Below, one piece after another: positions 1 to 6,830 of a stretch of DNA of 11,364 nucleotides (its first letter is position 1; each line of letters starts with the position of its first letter). The position numbers were made by a program, and so were the translations under genes. The notes under the pieces are model-generated. The model was not told the origin of the DNA. It saw only the letters and a list, made by a program, of their open reading frames with translations, and did no database searches. The DNA comes from an uncultured Chthoniobacterales bacterium (lineage in GTDB: Bacteria; Verrucomicrobiota; Verrucomicrobiia; Chthoniobacterales; UBA10450): the NCBI GenBank assembly GCA_955652255.1, contig CATPAW010000065.1:1-11364 (forward strand). The letters run 5' to 3'.

Positions 1-1680
1 CTCTAAGGCTTTTTCGCGCTGGCCGAGCCGCATCAGGGCCGTCGCGCTCAGATACCAAGCGCGCGCATCATCGGGGTTTAACTCCAGATGCGCGTCGGCC
101 ACTTTCAACCCCTGCCGTGCCGCTTCCAATGCCTCTTCATGGCGGCCAAGTCTCGCCAGCGCATCAACTGACAACAAAATAGCCTGATAGTCCTCAGGCC
201 GCACACGCGAGGCGTTTCGATAATGTGACACCGCTTCGTCAAATTTGCCTTCTGCGAGACAGGCGCGCGCGAAGAAATAATGCGCCTCGAACAGCATCGG
301 ATTTAGCCGCAGCGCCGCCTCAAATTCTTGCCGTGCCTGGTCGTATTGGCGGCGCAGTGTCAATGTGACCGCGCGTGAAGTATGTGCTTCGGCACTTTCC
401 GGATCCAGCTCCAGTGCCTTTCGACTCGATGCATCCGCGCGCTCCAGATTTGCTTTGCTGCGGTCCCAGAACATATAGAGATAAGAACAGCAGTCGGCGA
501 TACCTGCATGCGCCCTTGCGAAGCTCGGATCAATTTCGATGGCGCGCTCGAACATGCGGCGCGCATATTGCAAACCTGTACCGCGAAGCTGATGAAAGAA
601 CTGACGACCGCGCAAGTAATACTCGTAGGCTTGGACGTTCTCGGTGGGCGTCTTCTCAATTGCGCGTTTTTCGTCTTCTCCTAGAACGAGCTGCAATGCC
701 CGCACGATGTTTCCGGCGATTTCATCCTGGATCTCAAAGACATCCTCAAGCTGCCGATCGTAACGCTCAGACCAAAGATGATACCCATCGGCAGCGTTGA
801 CGAGTTGCGCGGTCACGCGAAGCTTCTCGCCCGCTTTTCGGACGCTGCCCTCAAGGACAGTGTTTACTTTCAGCTTGCGTCCGATCTCGCCGATATCTTC
901 GTTCCTCCCCTTGAACGCAAACGAGGACGTCCTAGACGCCACCTGGAGCGCTTTCACTTTCGTCAACGCGTTGATGATCTCCTCTGCGATTCCATCGCTG
1001 AAGTATTCGTTGTCTGGATCGTTGCTCATGTTTACGAACGCCAGGACGGCGATGCTTTTTGGCGGGGATGGAGCACTCGGGAGTTTCGGAGCAGCTGCAA
1101 TGTGAGACAGTTTCTCGGGCGGTTGCGGATTCCCGAGCTCGGCGGTGTAGAGATTAACGATCCCCAGCTTTTCGCCATGTTTTACTTCAATTTCGCCGAG
1201 CTCGTGTAAATGCGGCTGCCAAAGGCTGTCCTGTGCGAGGTCCTCAGCCACGCGTTTTGACACGAGAATGTGCCCAGGATCGCCGCAATCCATCACGCGC
1301 TGCGCGACGTTAATTCCCGCGCCGGCCACATTGATTCTGTCGTTTACGTCCTTGACCTGATCGACCGGTCCGCTGTGCACGCCCATCCGCAGTCGAATAT
1401 GCAGATGGCTCTTTAACGCTCTCGCGATTTCCATGGCGCAGTGCGCCGGTTCTTCCGGAGTTTGGAAGAAGACCAAGGCCATCCCATCGCCAGCCGGAAT
1501 CCGGATCAGTTTGCCGGCCCCTTCACTCTTGCGAAACTGCGGGGTTTTCCGCACAACTTGATTGAGTTGTTGCACCAGCTCTCGCTGTTCGTTGACGAGC
1601 AGCTTCGAGTAACCCACCACGTCGATGAACAAGACGTGTGCAATCTCAAGATGCGGATCGGCTTTGAGCTTGGCGGGCAT
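1..1680 (-). CDS. Class III nucleotide cyclase + TolB-N-like domain + TPR protein (partial, C-terminus off window)
   Basis: 560 codons are visible and the frame is still open at the left edge. Residues about 12-180 are a class III adenylate/guanylate cyclase catalytic domain: FIDVVGYS carries the first metal-binding Asp (D20), IPAGDG the second (D65), and GINVAQR the transition-state Asn124 and Arg128. The usual adenine-selecting Lys and Asp appear to be Ile61 and Asn117, so the cyclic nucleotide made is uncertain. A Pro-rich linker (about 185-208) leads to a domain (about 209-330) resembling the TolB N-terminal-like family COG5616, beginning SIAVLAFVNMSNDP and containing VLEGSVRKAG and WSERYDR. 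From about 350 onward there are TPR helices (for example AYEYYLRGRQFF and EAHYFFARACLAEGKFDEA) for protein-protein contact. No signal peptide or membrane segment is visible. I chose ATG 1680 because the cyclase domain starts directly after it. A GTG at 1731 is in frame and would add 17 residues. The role is probably sensory or signalling; the partner is unknown. Confidence 0.9.
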   Translation of the reverse strand, partial: MPAKLKADPHLEIAHVLFIDVVGYSKLLVNEQRELVQQLNQVVRKTPQFRKSEGAGKLIRIPAGDGMALVFFQTPEEPAHCAMEIARALKSHLHIRLRMGVHSGPVDQVKDVNDRINVAGAGINVAQRVMDCGDPGHILVSKRVAEDLAQDSLWQPHLHELGEIEVKHGEKLGIVNLYTAELGNPQPPEKLSHIAAAPKLPSAPSPPKSIAVLAFVNMSNDPDNEYFSDGIAEEIINALTKVKALQVASRTSSFAFKGRNEDIGEIGRKLKVNTVLEGSVRKAGEKLRVTAQLVNAADGYHLWSERYDRQLEDVFEIQDEIAGNIVRALQLVLGEDEKRAIEKTPTENVQAYEYYLRGRQFFHQLRGTGLQYARRMFERAIEIDPSFARAHAGIADCCSYLYMFWDRSKANLERADASSRKALELDPESAEAHTSRAVTLTLRRQYDQARQEFEAALRLNPMLFEAHYFFARACLAEGKFDEAVSHYRNASRVRPEDYQAILLSVDALARLGRHEEALEAARQGLKVADAHLELNPDDARAWYLSATALMRLGQREKALE

Positions 1681-1767
1681 GAGCTTCGGGGCACTATAAT
1701 GCAGTTTAAAGACGGGGACCAAGCATCGCACAAACGTTATTCTGTCCTCTTTCGCTGATCATAGTAT

Positions 1768-2601
1768 CTACGGCGCCTGCTCGGCTGCTTCTTCGGCTGA
1801 TTCTTCACCGATTTCTTCTTCAATCTCGCGACGCCATTCGCGCGAGAGCCACGGCCGGAGAAATCCATAAAGCAAATAGGCAAGAAAAAGTACCGCCGGC
1901 ATCCACTCGTAATTCATCACTGTGAAAATGAGAATGAGACTGATGATCAGAAAACGCGGGATTGATTTCTTCGTCTTCCAATTAAGCGCCTTAAAACTGG
2001 GATACTGAAAGCGGCTGAACATCATGAAGGAAAGAAAGAGCAGCAACGGCGGCAGTACAAATTTCCATTTGCCGAGATGATGCTCGCCTTCGGCCAGCCA
2101 GAGCAGAAACAGAGTAATCGATGCAATCAATCCCGCCGCCGCCGGAATGGGAAAGCCGGTGAAGGTTTTTTGGTCGGCTGCTCCACTCGCTTCGTGATAC
2201 GCAGCCGCGCAGTTAAAACGCGCCAAACGCAGCGCACCGCAGGCCAGATAAACAAATGCGATAATCCAGCAGGCGCGCGGAAATTCCTGGAGCACGATGC
2301 GGTAAACCATCAATGCCGGAGCGAGCCCGAACGAAACAATGTCGGCGAGAGAATCAAACTCGCGGCCAAAAGTGCTTTCATGTCCGCCTAACCGGGCCAG
2401 CCGACCGTCGAGCAGATCGAAAAAACAGGCGCCGAGAATAAACCAGATCGCGGTGTGAAAAAGATCGCCGGCCGCATCGGGATTCGACGCTTGCAGCAAC
2501 GCGCCCTCAAGAATCTTGAGCGTCGCGGTGAATCCGCAGAACAAGTTTCCCGCCGTCATCAGGTTCGGCAGGAGATAAATTTTGGAATGGCGCTCGTTCA
2601 T
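1768..2601 (-). CDS. pssA: CDP-diacylglycerol-serine O-phosphatidyltransferase
   Basis: This 277-residue integral membrane enzyme makes phosphatidylserine from CDP-diacylglycerol and L-serine, the committed step toward phosphatidylethanolamine. The full CDP-alcohol phosphatidyltransferase signature is present: D62, D65-G66, A69-R70, G79, D83 and D87, in the spacing DxxDGxxAR-x8-GxxxDxxxD. These Asp residues bind the metals and the CDP group. Several hydrophobic membrane segments follow, including one around LPPLLLFLSFMMF, and the C-terminus is a Glu/Ala-rich cytoplasmic tail. The N-terminus (KIYLLPNLMTAGNLFCGF) matches the membrane-bound, Bacillus-like PssA type rather than the E. coli phospholipase-D-like type. 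Its ATG overlaps the psd stop codon as ATGA, which fixes the start and suggests translational coupling. Psd uses the PssA product, so the neighbourhood supports the call. Confidence 0.96.
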   Translation of the reverse strand: MNERHSKIYLLPNLMTAGNLFCGFTATLKILEGALLQASNPDAAGDLFHTAIWFILGACFFDLLDGRLARLGGHESTFGREFDSLADIVSFGLAPALMVYRIVLQEFPRACWIIAFVYLACGALRLARFNCAAAYHEASGAADQKTFTGFPIPAAAGLIASITLFLLWLAEGEHHLGKWKFVLPPLLLFLSFMMFSRFQYPSFKALNWKTKKSIPRFLIISLILIFTVMNYEWMPAVLFLAYLLYGFLRPWLSREWRREIEEEIGEESAEEAAEQAP

Positions 2602-3245
2602 TGCTCGGACAGTCGCGCGATGATTGTCGATCCAGCGGAGACGTGATCACCCACTTTCACAAGCACGGTGGCGGTGAGCGGTAAGTATATCTCGGTTCGC
2701 GAGCCGAAGCGAATCATTCCGAAACGGTCCCCCTTTTTTAATTCATCGCCCACCCGCGACCAGGCGACGATGCGCCGCGCAATCGCGCCGGTCTGTTGCC
2801 TGACCACTATGGTACCGCGGCTGTTTTCAAATGCCCAGGTCATCGCTTCGTTCTTTTGCGAACAATCGGAATGGCGCGCGTCGAGGCAGAGTCCGCGCCG
2901 ATGCTCGCGATAAATGATGCGGCCCTCGATCGGTGCGCGATTGGTGTGCACATCAAAGATCGACAAGAAGATTCCGACGCGCCGCGTTTTCGTTTTCAGA
3001 ATTTCTGTTTCCTCAACCTCGGCGATCTCAGTGACCGTTCCGTCCGCAGCCGCCACCACTGCATTCGGATCAACCGGTACGACCCGATCCGGATCGCGAA
3101 AGAATGCGAGCGTGTAGATAATCAGGACGAGGAAAACGAGCGACAGCCACGTAGTGAGCCACCAACTCGCAACCGCCAACACCGCAAGAATTGCAAAAAT
3201 CCAACGACCTTCGCAGAGCGTTTGAGAGCGCATGTTGGGTCTCAT
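2598..3245 (-). CDS. psd: Phosphatidylserine decarboxylase proenzyme (short PSD type)
   Basis: The enzyme decarboxylates phosphatidylserine to phosphatidylethanolamine. The proenzyme cleaves itself between Gly and Ser, and the Ser becomes the pyruvoyl group. With ATG 3245 as start it has 215 residues: two closely spaced N-terminal membrane segments (about 16-30 and 33-48), then AFFRDPDR. The processing triad is visible as D68 (AAADG), H100 (IFDVHTNRAP) and S182 in RFGSRTEIYLP, with cleavage predicted at G181-S182. The short length and FGS rather than LGST place it in the compact PSD-A-like group. The start is uncertain: a TTG at 3272 and an ATG at 3233 share the frame, and only the latter has a weak GAGA upstream. 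It is the first gene of the psd-pssA pair and is divergent from gyrB. Confidence 0.94.
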   Translation of the reverse strand: MRPNMRSQTLCEGRWIFAILAVLAVASWWLTTWLSLVFLVLIIYTLAFFRDPDRVVPVDPNAVVAAADGTVTEIAEVEETEILKTKTRRVGIFLSIFDVHTNRAPIEGRIIYREHRRGLCLDARHSDCSQKNEAMTWAFENSRGTIVVRQQTGAIARRIVAWSRVGDELKKGDRFGMIRFGSRTEIYLPLTATVLVKVGDHVSAGSTIIARLSEQ

Positions 3246-3346
3246 TTTCCGATTCAGAAAGAGGCCGGTCAAGCCAGCGAAAATGGCGTGTTAAACGCGG
3301 CCCGGGCCAACCACAACATCATGGGTTTCAGTTTGAGCGTGCCTTC

Positions 3347-3370
3347 AACCGGTAGCGCAAATAACCGGTT
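3347..3370. repeat. AACCGGT repeat pair upstream of gyrB
   Basis: AACCGGT occurs at 3347-3353 and again inside the palindrome AACCGGTT at 3363-3370. The two copies start 16 bases apart, and the outer arms (3347-3353 and 3364-3370) also form a 7-bp inverted repeat with a 10-base spacer. The pair lies in the divergent psd/gyrB intergenic region, about 20 bases upstream of a candidate gyrB -35 box. It could be an operator, but no regulator is identified and chance is not excluded. Confidence 0.3.
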
Positions 3371-3390
3371 CGAAACCACGAGATTATTAG

Positions 3391-3418
3391 TTGTTTCCCG
3401 TGCATTTTCGACTATGTT
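3391..3418 (+). promoter_or_regulatory. Candidate sigma70-type promoter for gyrB
   Basis: TTGTTT (3391-3396) and TATGTT (3413-3418) are separated by 16 bases. They match the -35 and -10 consensus at 3/6 and 4/6 positions. The predicted transcription start is about 3424-3426, practically on the gyrB ATG codons at 3424 and 3430, so the transcript would be leaderless or nearly so. No Shine-Dalgarno sequence precedes either ATG, which fits. This is inference from weak consensus matches only. Confidence 0.3.
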
Positions 3419-3423
3419 TTTTG

Positions 3424-6018
3424 ATGCCGATGCCAGCCGCTGTTTTGCCCGTTCCAGACGACGAAGATTCCAACGACAAAAATCGTCCGCGCGAAGGATT
3501 CGGGATCAATAAATCCCAAAAATACGACGCCGCGCAGATCGATAAATTAGAAGGCCTGGAGGCGGTGCGCAAGCGCCCGGGGATGTACATTGGCGACCCG
3601 GATGAACGCGGCTTGCACCACATGGTGTTCGAGGTACTCGACAATTCAATTGACGAACATCTCGCCGGTTTTTGCGACAAGATCGAAGTGACCGTGCATG
3701 TCGATGGGTCGATCTCCGTGCGCGACAACGGCCGCGGTATTCCGGTTGATATGCATCCGAAATGGAAAATGCCCGCGGTGGAGCTGGTGCTGACAAACTT
3801 GCACGCCGGCGGAAAGTTCGGACAGGGCGCTTACAAATATTCCGGCGGGCTGCACGGCGTCGGCGCGAAATGCACGAACGCGCTTTCAGATTGGTTCAAA
3901 GTGGAAGTGTCGCGCGATGGCAAGGTTTATCACATGGCCTTTGCGCTCGGTAAGACGACGCAAAAGCTGGAAGTGATCGGCGAAATCAAAAACAAACGCA
4001 CTACCGGGACGCTGATTACTTTTGCGCCCGATCCAACGATTTTCACGATCACGACCGAGTTTAAATTTGAACGACTCGCGACTCGGTTGCGCGAACTGGC
4101 GTTTCTCAATCCCGGGCTGGAAATCACGCTGACGGACGAACGAGGCGACGCGCCAAAAAAGGAAACATTTATCTACAAGCACGGCATCGAAGAATTTGTA
4201 AAGCAGCTTGGCGAAAACAAACAGGTGATTCATCCCAAACCGGTATTGATTTCGCGGCAGCGCGACGAAGTTTTTATCGATGTTGTCCTGCAATACAATG
4301 ACAGCTATAACGATCAGATTTTGCCGTTCGCGAATTCGATTCCAAATCCGGACGGCGGGACCCATCTCACCGGATTTCGCACAGCACTGACCAAAGCGGT
4401 CAATCAGTACGCGAAATCGAGCAATCTTCTCAAAGACAAAGATCCGTCGATCTCCGGTGACGACGTGCGGGAAGGTTTGATCTGCGTGCTTAGCGTCAAA
4501 CTGCCGAACCCGCGTTTCGAATCGCAGACAAAGGTCAAGCTCGTGAACACGGAGATCGAAGGGGTCGTCAATTCCGTCGTTTATGACGGACTGATGACGT
4601 ATTTTGACAAGAACCCGCCGCTTGCGCGTCGCATCTTCGACAAGGTCCTGACGGCGGCGCGCGCGCGGGAAGCCGCGCGTAAAGCGCGCGAAACCATTCG
4701 CAAAGGCGCGCTCACCGGCGGCGGATTGCCGGGAAAGTTGGCAGATTGCTCGGAGCGCGATCCAGAGTTGACCGAGCTTTACATTGTCGAAGGCGACTCG
4801 GCCGGCGGTTCGGCCAAACAGGGACGCGATCGACGTTATCAGGCGATCCTGCCGATCCGGGGCAAACTGATCAACGTCGAGAAGGCGCGCGAGGACCAAT
4901 TCCTCAAGAACAACGAAATCCAGTCGATGATCACGGCGATCGGCGCGGGCATCGGCAAACCGAAAGAAGACGGCAACGGCAAGGACGAAGGCCGGTTTGA
5001 CATCACAAAGCTGCGCTATGGCCGCATCATCATCATGACGGACGCAGACGTCGATGGATCGCACATCCGCACGCTGCTGCTCACTTTTTTCTTTCGGCAA
5101 ATGACCGAGCTGGTCCGCGCCGGCAAAATTTACATCGCGCAGCCGCCGCTTTACCAGATCAAACGCAAGAAGCGTGAGGAATATGTCGATGATGACGTGC
5201 AGTTGAACAAGATTCTCATCTCGCTCGGCGCCGAAGATGTGAGGTTAAAAAATCTGGCGGACAGCGAAGAAGTGACCGCTGCACAATTAAAGGACATTCT
5301 CGAATCGCTTGAGAAACTGGCGAAGTTGAGCGAATCGGTGCGGCGTCACGGCGGCGATTTCGAAGCTTATCTCGCAAAACGCAATACCAAATCTGGAAAG
5401 CTGCCGGCGTATTTGGTCAAAGTGCGCGAAGGGAATGATGAGACCGTTCATTATTTTCCTGATGAGAAAGCGGTCCGGCAATTTCACCATGAGAATCTCG
5501 ATCTTAATTTGTTCGACATGGAAATTGGGCAAGAGCTGTTGCCATTGGGTGACGTTCCGGCAGCTAGGACTAACGGCAACCGACGACGCGGCAAGTTGGT
5601 GGAGTTACATGAGGCCGCCGCGATCCAAAAAATCATCGCGGAATTGGGGCGCAAAGGTCTGAAGGTCGGCCACTACGCGGCGAATGATCGCCCCATTTTC
5701 GAGTTGATTGAAGGCGAAGGCGATAAAGCCGTTTCGCATCCGCTTTTCTCCATTCCGGAAATTCTCCAAAAGATTTTGGAGATCGGCCGGCGCGGCGTGC
5801 AGATAAAGCGTTTCAAAGGTCTGGGCGAAATGAACGCGAAAGAGCTGTTCGAGACGACGATGAACCCGGAGAAACGCAAGTTGCTCAAGGTGGACTTAAA
5901 TGACGACAACGCCGTCGATGCGGACAAGATGTTTACGATTCTGATGGGAGACGTGGTCGAACCGCGCCGTCAATTCATCGAAGACAATGCGCTGAACGTG
6001 CGGAACCTCGATGTTTAG
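3424..6018 (+). CDS. gyrB: DNA gyrase subunit B
   Basis: This is the ATPase and cleavage-religation subunit of DNA gyrase, which introduces negative supercoils together with GyrA. The protein has 864 residues from ATG 3424. The GHKL ATPase shows the N-box EVLDNSIDE (E70 is the catalytic base, N74 binds Mg), RDNGRGIP, and the ATP-lid motif YSGGLHGVGA. The transducer domain follows. The Toprim domain has YIVEGDSAGG with E456 and TDADVDG with D540, D542 and D544 as metal ligands; PIRGKLINVEKA lies between them. About 200 residues (roughly 580-787) then separate Toprim from the tail motif RFKGLGEMN. That is much longer than in B. subtilis GyrB and comparable in size and place to the insert in E. 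coli GyrB. Other starts in frame are ATG 3430 and TTG 3391; none has a clear ribosome binding site. The Arg matching the E. coli coumarin-resistance site (VSRDGK) is retained. Confidence 0.97.
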   Translation: MPMPAAVLPVPDDEDSNDKNRPREGFGINKSQKYDAAQIDKLEGLEAVRKRPGMYIGDPDERGLHHMVFEVLDNSIDEHLAGFCDKIEVTVHVDGSISVRDNGRGIPVDMHPKWKMPAVELVLTNLHAGGKFGQGAYKYSGGLHGVGAKCTNALSDWFKVEVSRDGKVYHMAFALGKTTQKLEVIGEIKNKRTTGTLITFAPDPTIFTITTEFKFERLATRLRELAFLNPGLEITLTDERGDAPKKETFIYKHGIEEFVKQLGENKQVIHPKPVLISRQRDEVFIDVVLQYNDSYNDQILPFANSIPNPDGGTHLTGFRTALTKAVNQYAKSSNLLKDKDPSISGDDVREGLICVLSVKLPNPRFESQTKVKLVNTEIEGVVNSVVYDGLMTYFDKNPPLARRIFDKVLTAARAREAARKARETIRKGALTGGGLPGKLADCSERDPELTELYIVEGDSAGGSAKQGRDRRYQAILPIRGKLINVEKAREDQFLKNNEIQSMITAIGAGIGKPKEDGNGKDEGRFDITKLRYGRIIIMTDADVDGSHIRTLLLTFFFRQMTELVRAGKIYIAQPPLYQIKRKKREEYVDDDVQLNKILISLGAEDVRLKNLADSEEVTAAQLKDILESLEKLAKLSESVRRHGGDFEAYLAKRNTKSGKLPAYLVKVREGNDETVHYFPDEKAVRQFHHENLDLNLFDMEIGQELLPLGDVPAARTNGNRRRGKLVELHEAAAIQKIIAELGRKGLKVGHYAANDRPIFELIEGEGDKAVSHPLFSIPEILQKILEIGRRGVQIKRFKGLGEMNAKELFETTMNPEKRKLLKVDLNDDNAVDADKMFTILMGDVVEPRRQFIEDNALNVRNLDV

Positions 6019-6026
6019 GTAAGAGA

Positions 6027-6806
6027 ATGGCTAGTTTTGTCCGCCTTCTGCCGCATCGGCGGCGCTGTTACATGTTGTGCGCGGTTGCCCGCTCCGGCAG
6101 TAATCTGCTGGCCGACGGATTGGTGCAGATCCGTCGGGCCGGGCGGCTCGGACAATATTTTCTGCCTCAAAATGAAGGACGCACCGCCCATGACCATGGA
6201 ATTGATCCGAAGGCAAACTTCGCCGCTTATATTCGCGGTATTGTTTCCGCAGCGGCCACCGCCAATGGCGTTTTCGGGTTCAAGATAATGGGGTGGTACC
6301 TGGAAAAATTTCTTGCCAGGATTCGCGAGACCGGCGCTTTCGGTGGCGCCGCGACGCCCGATCTGGAAATGCTTCGGTGGGCTTTTCCGCGTCTGGAGTT
6401 TGTGCAAATCCTGCGGCGAAATAAGACGCGGCAGGCGATCTCGAAAGCGCGCGCTCTTCAGACCGGACTTTGGAAAATTCAAGAAGGCAAAAGACCGGCA
6501 GGCGAGCCGCAATTCGATCCGCAACTGATTGCACGCTGCCTGGAAGACGTTCGGCGCGAGGAAAACATTTGGGCGCAATTTTTCAAGCGCATCGGCATTG
6601 GACCGTTTCGCGTGGAATATGAAGAACTTTGCCGGGACTATGAAGGCTCCATTCGCGCGGTTTTGGATTTCTTGCAGGTTCGACTGCCGCGCCGAATAAA
6701 AATCACCGCCCCAATAACCATCAGGCAAACGGACGCCCTCACAGACCAATGGGAAGAGCGCTATCTGGCTCTCCGCTGCGATCGATCCGAACTTGTCGCA
6801 TCATGA
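6027..6806 (+). CDS. Stf0-type sulfotransferase
   Basis: The 259 residues resemble Stf0 sulfotransferases, the family of mycobacterial trehalose 2-sulfotransferase, which move sulfate from PAPS to a carbohydrate or lipid hydroxyl. The PAPS 5'-phosphosulfate loop is CAVARSGSNLL (about 18-28). A central strand FGFKIMGWY (83-91) follows, then the 3'-phosphate-binding stretch VQILRRNKTRQAISKARALQ (126-145) and the family's typical end, TDALTDQWEERYLAL. In the GRxxEYF region where Stf0 has its proposed catalytic Glu, this protein has Gln43 (GRLGQYF), so activity or mechanism is uncertain. ATG 6027 lies 8 bases after the gyrB stop with AGGT about 8 bases upstream. ATG 6072 (residue 16) is a plausible alternative just before the PAPS loop. 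It shares a transcription unit with gyrB and gyrA by spacing. The acceptor substrate is unknown. Confidence 0.85.
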   Translation: MASFVRLLPHRRRCYMLCAVARSGSNLLADGLVQIRRAGRLGQYFLPQNEGRTAHDHGIDPKANFAAYIRGIVSAAATANGVFGFKIMGWYLEKFLARIRETGAFGGAATPDLEMLRWAFPRLEFVQILRRNKTRQAISKARALQTGLWKIQEGKRPAGEPQFDPQLIARCLEDVRREENIWAQFFKRIGIGPFRVEYEELCRDYEGSIRAVLDFLQVRLPRRIKITAPITIRQTDALTDQWEERYLALRCDRSELVAS

Positions 6807-6830
6807 ATTTGCGATCTTCTCCTTAATCCC

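Noticed and set aside
375..1758. Plus-strand open frames (375-800, 778-1209, 1441-1758) at the left end
   Set aside because: The minus strand has an uninterrupted 560-codon frame with cyclase, TolB-N-like and TPR motifs through the whole region. The plus-strand frames are its shadows.
3886..5100. 404-codon open frame on the minus strand inside gyrB
   Set aside because: It lies fully antisense to the strongly supported gyrB coding frame, its translation shows no recognisable domain, and long antisense frames are common opposite genes with biased codon use.
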